Source of the DNA: Paenibacillus cookii
GTDB lineage: Bacteria; Bacillota; Bacilli; Paenibacillales; Paenibacillaceae
Direction of reading: 5' to 3'
NCBI RefSeq assembly: GCF_018333375.1
Contig: NZ_BORW01000006.1
Location: forward strand, 124,001-188,000
Length of the DNA stretch: 64,000 bases
Below, piece after piece: positions 35,727 to 43,625 of this stretch (position 1 is its first letter; each line of letters begins with the position of its first letter). The translations under genes and the position numbers were made by a program. The notes beneath the pieces were generated by a model. The model was not told where the DNA came from. It saw only the letters and a program-made list of their open reading frames with translations, and ran no database searches.

Positions 35727-36437
35727 ATGATCGCGTTATCCCGTTTTTTGCTGAGAAGCTACACGAGAAAACATGCTTATTTTGCGCCGCTGGCGGCAAC
35801 CTTAATCGCCATGTTTTTGCTGTATACCTACAAACCTAATCCGGTCATGGACAGCTATGCCGTCACTTCCGTATTTCTGTTCGTCGGCTCGGCTTGGCTC
35901 GCTTTGACCTTCTTGAACCATGGAAGCCCGCAGCAGGAGCAGCTGCACATCACGCATATCGGCGGCATGAAAAGGTATCTGTTCAGCCAAATCATGGCTT
36001 TGCTTGTTCCGGTGGCGATGTGCACGGCGATTTTTATGCTGTATCCGATCGCGGCGCAAATGTTCGACAGGCCCGTGCGGATCGGAGAATTTTTGCTCGC
36101 GGTTGGCGGGCATCTGGTTATGGGGGGGCTTGGCGCTTCACTGGCGTTGTTTTTCCAGTCGGCTTGGATGCCAAACGGCTCCAGAGCCGTGGCATTGCTG
36201 CTTGCTCTGGTCATCGCGTCAATCGGGGCCAAATCGATCGCTGGTTTGCTGCCGGAGCAGCTTCGGTGGCTGCGCTGGATTTTTCCGCCCGTATCGCCGA
36301 TCATGGACGTCCTTCTGAACGGCGGCGCGGAGCCGTCCCATAAAGTATGGCTGACATTGGGGTACGGCTTGGTTTATGCGCTCCTGCTGGGGCTGGTTTA
36401 CATGCTCGTTTCGCTGCGGAGGGACGCCCGTACCTAA
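35727..36437 (+). CDS. ABC transporter membrane subunit
   Basis: A 236-residue integral membrane protein with about six hydrophobic helices (for example YFAPLAATLIAMFLLYTY, IMALLVPVAMCTAIFMLYPI, HLVMGGLGASLALFFQ and YGLVYALLLGLVYMLVSLR). ATG 35727 follows GAGGGGGAGAAAAAG. It directly follows the ATP-binding gene with 16 bases between them, so it should be the permease of that exporter. No specific substrate can be assigned. Confidence 0.82.
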   Translation: MIALSRFLLRSYTRKHAYFAPLAATLIAMFLLYTYKPNPVMDSYAVTSVFLFVGSAWLALTFLNHGSPQQEQLHITHIGGMKRYLFSQIMALLVPVAMCTAIFMLYPIAAQMFDRPVRIGEFLLAVGGHLVMGGLGASLALFFQSAWMPNGSRAVALLLALVIASIGAKSIAGLLPEQLRWLRWIFPPVSPIMDVLLNGGAEPSHKVWLTLGYGLVYALLLGLVYMLVSLRRDART

Positions 36438-36538
36438 AACCTGCGGATCCGGCGGTTGATGAATGAAGGCATATCCTTTACCATGGAGGTATGACGAAAC
36501 CATCAGGGCATGATACATGACAGGATAGGGAGGAGGGC

Positions 36539-37021
36539 ATGATGAAGCAGACACGGCTATTGGACAGCGAGCATTCCAAGGAACTATTTGCTTATTTCGG
36601 ATTGGCGGTCTATTATTCGCAGGCGCTCGAGCAGCAGCTGGTCAACCTGCTTATGCTGATGAAGGTCTCGCAAGGCAAGGTTCCGACGGAAGAGGATCTC
36701 GCCGATTTGTACCATCAGAAGCTGAGCAACTCGCTTGGCCAGCTCGTCAATGAAATCCAGCATCACTTCCCTTTCTCGCCGGATGAAACGACGCTGTTGA
36801 AAGAGGTATGGAAGCAGCGGAATTACATCGTCCACGACTATTTTAAGGAACGCATCCAGGAAACCTTCAGCCCGGGAGGGCGGTCGAAAATGATCCGCGA
36901 ACTGACCGCTTTTAAAGCACAAGCCCAGGAACTCGAACGCAAACTTCAAAAATATACGAGCGAAATGTACGCCAAGCTGGGACTGGATCAGGAACCGGAA
37001 AAAGACGGAGCGAACGCTTGA
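36539..37021 (+). CDS. Helical protein with HEPN-like RxxxxH motif
   Basis: A 160-residue soluble, all-helical protein of unknown function. GGGAGGAGGGC precedes two consecutive ATG codons; the second (36542) has better spacing. The segment KQRNYIVHDYF carries R-x4-H inside a helix, the arrangement of HEPN-fold ribonucleases and of HEPN proteins that bind nucleotides. A Glu/Lys-rich coiled helix (about 120-145) follows. No antitoxin-like MNT partner is adjacent. It is a single gene between an ABC exporter and a secreted SLH-type protein. The HEPN assignment is tentative. Confidence 0.65.
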   Translation: MMKQTRLLDSEHSKELFAYFGLAVYYSQALEQQLVNLLMLMKVSQGKVPTEEDLADLYHQKLSNSLGQLVNEIQHHFPFSPDETTLLKEVWKQRNYIVHDYFKERIQETFSPGGRSKMIRELTAFKAQAQELERKLQKYTSEMYAKLGLDQEPEKDGANA

Positions 37022-37111
37022 GGTCATCCGGCTTGGCTGCGCTCGTTTTTTGCCAAATATATGAAACCTTTGCCGGATGCTTTCCGTCTGAGAGGGTGGA
37101 GGTGATCTTGA

Positions 37112-38053
37112 ATGAACAAGTTTAAAAGAATAGCGGCGGCACTGATGGCCTTCTGCTGCCTTGCAGCCGCATCGTCCGCATACGCTTTTTCGGATATTAA
37201 GGACGCCGAACAGGAAAAGATCGCTGCGTCCCTGCAGTCGCAAGGCATCATCAGCGGCGTGTCCGCGGACCGGTTTGCGCCGGCCGAGCCGCTAACGGCG
37301 GCTCAAGGCATCCAACTCCTCGTCAAAGCGATGAAACTCCAGGGGAAGGTAGACGGCCCGCCCCCGCCCGCGAACGTTCCGGCCAAAGCCTGGTATGCCC
37401 AAGCGGCGCGCATTGCGGCGGACAACGGGATATCGGTCGGACAAATCCGCGACTGGAACATGAAGCTGACGAAAGAGCAGTTTGCAGGCATGCTTCATCA
37501 AGCGGTAAAGGCTACGGGAGAATATTCGACGATCGAGATGTACGTGTTTGTTAAGGACGACGGGGATATGTCTTCCGAATACAAAAGCGCTTTGCAGTTT
37601 TTGCTGCTCACCCGGATCGCCGAACTCGACGCCCAAGACCGATTCCATCCGAAGCAGCATATTACGCGCATGGAGGCCGCCGAAATGATATACAATGCGC
37701 TGAAATTCATCCAAAGCCATCAGAATCAGGACCCCGGAGCGTCCGAAGCCGACGTTTCGGTCCGCATCGAAAAAGTGAACGACAAGGTCAACAAAATCGT
37801 ATTGTCCAAGGCGGACATGCCGAATCCGGGGTACGGGCTGGTCATCGACCGTATCGAGTTTCTTCCGGGGAAAAAGGCCGTGGCGTATTATCATTTGACG
37901 TATCCCGAACCTGGAAAAATGTATCCGCAGGTCATTTCGACCGCCACGGCGTCGTTTTATTTGGACAGCAGCCTTGAAATCAGCGTGAAAACAACGCCCG
38001 GGCATGACCAGGGATCGATTTCCGTTCCCGGCCCCGGCAAAACGATAAAATAA
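37112..38053 (+). CDS. Secreted SLH-domain protein with PrcB-like C-terminus
   Basis: A 313-residue exported protein. The signal peptide (residues 1-25, basic tip then AALMAFCCLAAASSAYA) is followed by SLH-like repeats (FSDIKDAEQEKIAASLQSQGI, then ADRFAPAEPLTAAQGIQLL, then DAQDRFHPKQHITRMEAAEM), which tether proteins to the cell wall. The C-terminal 90 residues (LSKADMPNPGYGLVIDRIEF, then YYHLTYPEPGK) resemble the PrcB protease-complex domain. GGTGGAGGTGATCTTGA precedes the ATG. A role in the wall or with a protease is inferred only. Confidence 0.82.
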   Translation: MNKFKRIAAALMAFCCLAAASSAYAFSDIKDAEQEKIAASLQSQGIISGVSADRFAPAEPLTAAQGIQLLVKAMKLQGKVDGPPPPANVPAKAWYAQAARIAADNGISVGQIRDWNMKLTKEQFAGMLHQAVKATGEYSTIEMYVFVKDDGDMSSEYKSALQFLLLTRIAELDAQDRFHPKQHITRMEAAEMIYNALKFIQSHQNQDPGASEADVSVRIEKVNDKVNKIVLSKADMPNPGYGLVIDRIEFLPGKKAVAYYHLTYPEPGKMYPQVISTATASFYLDSSLEISVKTTPGHDQGSISVPGPGKTIK

Positions 38054-38064
38054 ACGATCGGGAC

Positions 38065-38103
38065 AGACCCTTCTCCGGGATCCGGGGAACGGGTCTTTTT
38101 TTT
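38065..38103 (+). terminator. Terminator after the SLH protein gene
   Basis: AGACCCTTCTCCGG and CCGGGGAACGGGTCT form an imperfect stem followed by eight or so T. Confidence 0.85.
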
Positions 38104-38203
38104 GTTTCGGCCGAAACTTCTTTTTCATCCTTTTTATGAAAAGGAGTCCTACAACCGTAAAATGTATAAGATTTCGTTGACGAGGCAAATAGATTCCCCC
38201 GCA

Positions 38204-38217
38204 TGCAAACGATTACA
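38204..38217 (+). promoter_or_regulatory. cre site (CcpA) before the sugar ABC operon
   Basis: TGCAAACGATTACA fits the catabolite-responsive element TGNAANCGNTNNCA at every fixed position. It lies 23 bases before the first permease ATG, where CcpA would block transcription from an upstream promoter. Confidence 0.75.
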
Positions 38218-38239
38218 ATAACAGCGAGGGGGGAAACGT

Positions 38240-39196
38240 ATGGCGCAGCTCGCAAGCGTAAACAAAGTGAAACACGTCAAGAAAAGGCGGGGAGTCGCTT
38301 ACCGGTTGGCCAAGCAGTGGGATATCCAGCTGATGGTCGTGCCGGCGCTCGTATTGATTTTCATTTTTTCTTACATACCGATGTACGGGGTATTGATGGC
38401 ATTTCAGGATTACAGCATTTTCGACGGCTTTTGGGCAAGCCCATGGGTAGGGTTCAAGCATTTTAACATGTTTTTTCACTCCCCCGAGTTTTGGCCGATC
38501 ATCCGCAACACGATCATCATCAGCCTGCTGAAATTTTGCATCGGGTTTCCGGCGCCGATATTTCTGGCGCTTTTGCTGAACGAAGTCCGGCACATGGTCT
38601 TTAAACGGGTCGTGCAAACCGTCAGCTATCTGCCGCATTTTTTGTCCTGGGTCATCGTGGCCGGGTTCGCCATGTCGATCCTGTCGACGGATAACGGCAG
38701 CTTGAACATTTTGCTGCAAAAGCTGCATTTGATCAAGGAGCCCATCGGATTCCTCGGCAAAGCCGAATACTTCTGGAGCATCCTTGTCACGACCAACGTG
38801 TGGAAGGAAATCGGATTCGGATCCATCGTATATTTGGCGGCCATCGCGGGCATCAATCCGAGTTTGTACGAGGCGGCTGCCATGGACGGAGCGGGACGGA
38901 TCAAGCAGCTGTTCATGATTACCCTCCCTTCGATCATGCCCGTCATTTCCATCTTCATGATTTTGGCGATCGGCAATCTGCTCAGCGCAGGTTTTGAAGA
39001 CATCCTCCTGCTCGGATCGAATCCGGTGCTGCGGGACGTGGCCAACGTCATCGACACTTACGTCTACAGGGTGGGCATTACGAACCAACGCTTCTCCTAC
39101 GCGACCGCGGTCGGCCTGTTCAAAGCCGTCATCAGCGTCGGCCTGCTGGCGTTCGCCAACAGCTTCGCGCGCCGATCCGGCAACAGCCTGTGGTAA
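38240..39196 (+). CDS. Carbohydrate ABC transporter permease, LplB family
   Basis: A 318-residue permease with six membrane helices. GCGAGGGGGGAAACGT precedes the ATG. The EAA coupling loop is EAAAMDGAGRIKQLFMITLP. The helix-1 region (ALVLIFIFSYIPMYGVLMAF) and the Paenibacillus-rich LplB/UgpA-like pattern are clear. It pairs with the following YtcP-type permease and the lipoprotein binding protein. No ATPase is in the cluster, so a shared MsmX-like ATPase is expected. The operon is likely under catabolite repression through the cre site just upstream. Confidence 0.95.
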   Translation: MAQLASVNKVKHVKKRRGVAYRLAKQWDIQLMVVPALVLIFIFSYIPMYGVLMAFQDYSIFDGFWASPWVGFKHFNMFFHSPEFWPIIRNTIIISLLKFCIGFPAPIFLALLLNEVRHMVFKRVVQTVSYLPHFLSWVIVAGFAMSILSTDNGSLNILLQKLHLIKEPIGFLGKAEYFWSILVTTNVWKEIGFGSIVYLAAIAGINPSLYEAAAMDGAGRIKQLFMITLPSIMPVISIFMILAIGNLLSAGFEDILLLGSNPVLRDVANVIDTYVYRVGITNQRFSYATAVGLFKAVISVGLLAFANSFARRSGNSLW

Positions 39197-39244
39197 GAGG
39201 CATCGCTTGAAAGACTTGGGAGAAGACAGGGAGGCTGCAATCGA

Positions 39245-40141
39245 ATGTACAAAAAAAGCATCGGGGACAGGATCTTCAGCATTTTCGTCTACGGATTCCT
39301 CACGCTGCTTGGCTTCAGCACCTTTTATCCGTTCTGGAACGGGCTTGTGATTTCGCTGAACGACGGCATGGATACCGCCCTTGGCGGCGTGACGTTTTGG
39401 CCGCGCAAATGGTCCCTCGAAAATTATTACGTCGTGTTCCGGGATGACCGGATCTTGAACGCTTTTATGATCAGCGTGATGAGAACGGTGGTAGGCACCA
39501 TCCTTTCCGTCCTGTGCACCGCGATATTCGCTTACGGCATGACCAAAAAGGAGCTGATCGGCCGCAAATTTTACATGCTGATGTGCATCGTCACGATGTA
39601 TTTCGGCGGCGGGCTGATCCCGACGTTCCTCGTGGTCCGCGGCCTCGGCTTGATGGATTCCTTCTGGGTGTTCATCATCCCGAGCCTGATCAGCGTGTGG
39701 AACATGATCATTTTCCGCACCTTTTTCATGGGGCTACCGGACGGGCTGCAGGAATCGGCGAAAATCGACGGCTGCGGCAACTGGTCCACGTTCTTCCGCA
39801 TCGTGCTGCCGCTTTCCGGTCCGGTCATCGCGACGCTGGGGCTTTTTACGGCGGTGGCGCATTGGAACGAGTGGTTCCTGCCGAGCATTTATATCACGAA
39901 AGAAAAGCTGCTGCCGATCCAGTCCATGCTGCAGCAGATTCTGAGCACCAACATCATGACCGAGCAGATGTCCAAACTGGATTCCGCGGCGCAAAGCCGC
40001 ATGTCGGCCATGAAAAGCGTGACGACCAAATCGCTGTCGATGGCGACGATGATGGTGGCGACGCTGCCGATTATCGCGGTCTACCCGTTCGTCCAGAAGT
40101 ATTTCGTCAAAGGCGTGCTGGTAGGATCGCTAAAAGAATAG
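39245..40141 (+). CDS. Carbohydrate ABC transporter permease, YtcP family
   Basis: A 298-residue permease with six membrane helices, second subunit of the sugar importer. AGGGAGG lies upstream of the ATG at a rather long spacing. The EAA loop is present as LPDGLQESAKIDGCGNWSTF followed by FRIVLPLSGP. Residues 20-40 form helix 1 (FLTLLGFSTFYPFWNGLVIS). It ends in the conserved YPFVQKYFVKGVLVGSLKE tail of the family. Confidence 0.95.
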   Translation: MYKKSIGDRIFSIFVYGFLTLLGFSTFYPFWNGLVISLNDGMDTALGGVTFWPRKWSLENYYVVFRDDRILNAFMISVMRTVVGTILSVLCTAIFAYGMTKKELIGRKFYMLMCIVTMYFGGGLIPTFLVVRGLGLMDSFWVFIIPSLISVWNMIIFRTFFMGLPDGLQESAKIDGCGNWSTFFRIVLPLSGPVIATLGLFTAVAHWNEWFLPSIYITKEKLLPIQSMLQQILSTNIMTEQMSKLDSAAQSRMSAMKSVTTKSLSMATMMVATLPIIAVYPFVQKYFVKGVLVGSLKE

Positions 40142-40224
40142 GGTTCAGAGCTATGCGCTTTAACCATCAGGGTTTCAGCCTAAATCCTGACATAAATCGA
40201 TCTTTGGAAAAGGGGTTATATCGT

Positions 40225-41904
40225 ATGAAAAGCTTTAGAAGATCGCTGATCGTGACGCTTGTCTTTTTATGCACCGCGGCCACGGCCCTTGCGGGATGCG
40301 GCAGCGGCAACGGCGGCAAGGCGGCGGAAGGAACCGGCAACAGCAATACGAAAGCCGAAGAGAAAACGGACAACAAGGAAAGCGCGGGCACGGGCAAATT
40401 CGAGCTCGGCAGCGAACCTCTCGAATTCAGCTTCTACGGCCACTACGACTGGTACACGATGCCGTCATGGGGCGCGGACGAAGCCAGCAAATGGATTCAG
40501 GACAACAAAAAAGTAACGGTCACGGCCATCAACTCCGGCGGCAACGCGGCCCAGAAGCTGAACACGATGATCGCCTCCAAGGAGCTTCCGGACGTCATTT
40601 GGACGGACCGCGGCACCGACGTGGAACGTCTGCGGGCGGCAGGAATGCTCGTATCCTACGACGAATATCTCGACAAGTACCCGAACCTGAAAAAATGGGC
40701 CGGCGATTCCACGCTCAACATGCTTCGCTCGAGCGACGGCAAGCTGTACCAGTTCCCGAACTGGTATACTTCCCAGCCGGCAGGCAACGCGGGATATTTG
40801 ATGAACAGCAAAATTTACAAAGACCTCGGTTCGCCAAAACTCGAAACGACCGACGACCTGTACAACTATTTGAAGGCGGTCAAAGCCAAGTATCCGAACG
40901 TCGTTCCGTTCGAGCCGGATCTCGCGAAAGACGGCCAGGGGCTGGACATTCTGTACAGCGCGTTCGCCGAAGACCATCCTCCGGTATTCCTGCGGGAAAG
41001 AGCCGTTCCAAACGGCGACAAGCTGACCTCCATCTTCCAGGATCCGACGTACCGCGAGTCGATGCAGTTCGCCTCGAAGCTGTTCCGCGAGAAGCTGATG
41101 GCCCAGGACGCGCTGACGCAAACGAAAGACCAGGTGCTCGAAAAAGCGTACACGGGGCGTTTTGCGATCGCCGCAGGCGCAAGCCCGACGGAATACGGCA
41201 GCAAAGGCGACGTGGAGCTGAAGAAAAAAGATCCGACCGCCGGATACGAGATGATTTGGCCGGTGCATAAGGAAGGGCTCGACAAAAACAAAATTTGGAC
41301 GGGAAGTTATAACCAGCTCGGCTGGAACGTGGCTTTGATCACGAAATCCGCCAAAGATCCGGAAAAAATCTTCGCGTTCCTCGATTGGCTGACAGGCGAA
41401 GAAGGAAGCCGCGTCATCATGTGGGGACCGGAAGGCATCCTGTGGAAAGGAACCGATGAAGAAGGATATCCGATCTTTACCGACACGTACATCAACGACG
41501 TGGAAAGACGCAGCAAGATCATGGACGCTACCGTCAACCTGCAGTGGAACGGCAACACGGTGTATATCGACAAGTCCAAGATGAAGTTCGAAAAAACGCT
41601 GCCGCCTGAAAAGCAAAACTGGGAGAGCCGCTACCAGTCGTCCATCACGTGGAAAACGCAATATAACGCCACCGCATTCGTCAATTTGAACCCGATGCCG
41701 GACACGGAAGAAGGCATCATCCAACAAAGCGTGGACGAAATCTTCTCCGAATCGAGAGCGAAGGCGCTGTACGCCCAAAGCGACGAAGAGGTTTTGGCCA
41801 TTTTGGACAAAGCCGAAAAAGATGCAATGGCCGTCGGTTACGACAAGCTGCTCGCGTTCAAAACGCAAAAATGGCAGGAGAACCTGAAAAAAATCGGCGG
41901 TTAA
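40225..41904 (+). CDS. Extracellular solute-binding lipoprotein of the sugar ABC importer
   Basis: A 559-residue LipO/family-1 binding protein. ATG 40225 follows AAAGGGGTTATATCGT; the open frame extends far upstream but only as a shadow of the permease gene. The signal peptide ends in a lipobox ALAGC with Cys25. A Gly/Asn/Lys-rich linker precedes the binding domain, which has the aromatic, acidic makeup usual for oligosaccharide binders. It follows the two permeases and is followed by the YesN/YesM system that probably senses the same substrate. The sugar is unknown; plant or host glycans are typical. Confidence 0.95.
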   Translation: MKSFRRSLIVTLVFLCTAATALAGCGSGNGGKAAEGTGNSNTKAEEKTDNKESAGTGKFELGSEPLEFSFYGHYDWYTMPSWGADEASKWIQDNKKVTVTAINSGGNAAQKLNTMIASKELPDVIWTDRGTDVERLRAAGMLVSYDEYLDKYPNLKKWAGDSTLNMLRSSDGKLYQFPNWYTSQPAGNAGYLMNSKIYKDLGSPKLETTDDLYNYLKAVKAKYPNVVPFEPDLAKDGQGLDILYSAFAEDHPPVFLRERAVPNGDKLTSIFQDPTYRESMQFASKLFREKLMAQDALTQTKDQVLEKAYTGRFAIAAGASPTEYGSKGDVELKKKDPTAGYEMIWPVHKEGLDKNKIWTGSYNQLGWNVALITKSAKDPEKIFAFLDWLTGEEGSRVIMWGPEGILWKGTDEEGYPIFTDTYINDVERRSKIMDATVNLQWNGNTVYIDKSKMKFEKTLPPEKQNWESRYQSSITWKTQYNATAFVNLNPMPDTEEGIIQQSVDEIFSESRAKALYAQSDEEVLAILDKAEKDAMAVGYDKLLAFKTQKWQENLKKIGG

Positions 41905-41914
41905 CCGCAAAAAA

Positions 41915-41923
41915 TGGTATAAT
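41915..41923 (+). promoter_or_regulatory. Extended -10 promoter of the yesN-yesM operon
   Basis: TGGTATAAT (41915-41923) has the TG-N-TATAAT form; no good -35 is present at 17 bases. It lies 11 bases after the binding-protein stop, suggesting that the two-component genes can be transcribed separately from the transporter. Confidence 0.6.
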
Positions 41924-42059
41924 TGTCATATATAACGATACTGAACTATCGATTAGCTATCGTGCGCGCTAGGCCGTCCCTCGGGGCGGCTCATGCGTTT
42001 ATGCGGCGAATTCCATGTACAGCGTTCGGCTGTGAACTATTCGGTCAGGAGATGATTTC

Positions 42060-43622
42060 ATGTATAAAGCTTTAATCGTCGATGATGAAATCCTCGATTT
42101 GGAAGGGATGAGGACCTTCATACCTTGGACTGAGCTTGGCCTGGAAGTCGTGGATGCCGTGCATAACGGCTTTGAAGCCTTGAGCGTCATGGAAAGTGAA
42201 AGCATCGATGTCCTTGTCACGGACGTACATATGCCGGGCATGTCGGGCCTGGACCTTGTCAGAAAAGCAAAAGAGTTATACGGCCGCATCAAAGTCATTT
42301 TTGTAAGCGGATACCAGGATTTTAACTACGTCAAGCAGGCGATTTCGCTCCATGCCTACAACTATGTCCTGAAACCGATGGACGACACGGAGTTGACCGA
42401 AGCCTTAAAAAAAATCGTGCTGGAGCTTGACGCGGAAAGACAGCGGGAAAAAACGGAGCAGGCTTACCGGCAAACCGCCAAAAACGAATACCTCCTGCAG
42501 CTTCTCGAGGGGAACTTCACGGAAGAGGCGGAAACGATCCTGCTTGAGCATTACGGCCTCAAACACGCAAGCTGGCCCGCCCGGGCCGCCGCGCTTGAAA
42601 TCGACGATCTGGGCTGGAAGCTGGAGGCGCTGCCGGAGCATGTGAAGCAGGAATGGTTCAACCGATTTTACGAATCGGCGCTGCCGATTTTTGAAGCCGC
42701 AGGCATCCGCCATATCGGGCGTACCTCCAAGCAGCGGATTTTTCTGCTGGCCGAATGCGGGGCACAAGAACCGGATCTGGAGCAGGTCATTCGGCAGCTT
42801 CATGCGCTGCAACCTTATTCCGTGACCATCGGATTAGGGAACCGGGCGGATGGCCTTCCGGGGCTTAGGGCTTCTTACGGAGAGGCGCTCACCGCGCTGG
42901 ATTACAAGCTGATCGTCGGCAAAGGAAAAGTGATTCCGCATGAAAAACTGGAAGCCGAAAGGGGCGGGGAGATCCAGGCGGCGGACCTGCCGCTCGAACC
43001 GCTTTTAAACGCCGTGCTGCATTACGACCTGGTGAAGATCAGCGATGAAGTGGACGGTTTGTTTGCGGCGGCGGCCGGAATGCGCTCCAAAGTCCAAATC
43101 CAGTATTTCGTGATGAACATTTGGCTGAGACTGGAAAGCCAGCTCAAATCGCTCAGCGACAACATGTTTCAGACCCTTCAGCACGACGGGCTGCCCAGTC
43201 CCGATATGATGCTGAAATACGAAACGCTTCACGATATCCGATCCTGGTTAAGGTACCGGCTGTTCAGCGCCGCCGAAATCATCCAGAACAAAAGGCAGAA
43301 AAAAAGCGCCAAGCTGGTCGAAGAGATGATCCGTTACGTCCGGGAACAGCTGCATGATAACGTCACGCTCAAAGAAGTGGCCGACTATCTGTCCTTTTCG
43401 CCGAATTATCTGGGTTCGCTGTTCAAGGAGGTTACGGGGACGAATTTCAGCGAATACGTGATTATGATGCGCATGGAGAAGGCGGGAGAGCTGCTCAAGG
43501 ATCCCCGGATTAAAATTTATGAGGTCGCCGACAAGGTCGGGTACCGGTATATGCCGTATTTCAGCCGCCAGTTTAAAGAAGTGTTCGGCATGACGCCGGG
43601 CGAATTCAGGAGAAAGATGTAA
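42060..43622 (+). CDS. AraC-type response regulator (YesN-like)
   Basis: A 520-residue transcription factor. CAGGAGATGATTTC precedes the ATG. The receiver domain (1-120) has the acidic pocket DDE at 8-10, phospho-acceptor D55 (TDVHMPGMSG) and the K in YVLKPMDD. A middle region of about 270 residues of the YesN type follows. The C-terminus (about 415-520) has two AraC helix-turn-helix units (LKEVADYLSFSPNYLGSLFK and IYEVADKVGYRYMPYFSRQF). It is coupled with the next gene (3 bases between) and likely activates the upstream importer. Confidence 0.96.
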   Translation: MYKALIVDDEILDLEGMRTFIPWTELGLEVVDAVHNGFEALSVMESESIDVLVTDVHMPGMSGLDLVRKAKELYGRIKVIFVSGYQDFNYVKQAISLHAYNYVLKPMDDTELTEALKKIVLELDAERQREKTEQAYRQTAKNEYLLQLLEGNFTEEAETILLEHYGLKHASWPARAAALEIDDLGWKLEALPEHVKQEWFNRFYESALPIFEAAGIRHIGRTSKQRIFLLAECGAQEPDLEQVIRQLHALQPYSVTIGLGNRADGLPGLRASYGEALTALDYKLIVGKGKVIPHEKLEAERGGEIQAADLPLEPLLNAVLHYDLVKISDEVDGLFAAAAGMRSKVQIQYFVMNIWLRLESQLKSLSDNMFQTLQHDGLPSPDMMLKYETLHDIRSWLRYRLFSAAEIIQNKRQKKSAKLVEEMIRYVREQLHDNVTLKEVADYLSFSPNYLGSLFKEVTGTNFSEYVIMMRMEKAGELLKDPRIKIYEVADKVGYRYMPYFSRQFKEVFGMTPGEFRRKM

Positions 43623-43625
43623 CGT

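Noticed and set aside
39514..40224. 237-codon upstream extension of the solute-binding protein frame
   Set aside because: Lies inside the YtcP-type permease gene in another frame; the lipoprotein signal and ribosome site fix the start at 40225.
40465..41910. 481-codon minus-strand frame inside the binding-protein gene
   Set aside because: Antisense shadow; the plus-strand gene has a lipobox, ribosome site and family match.
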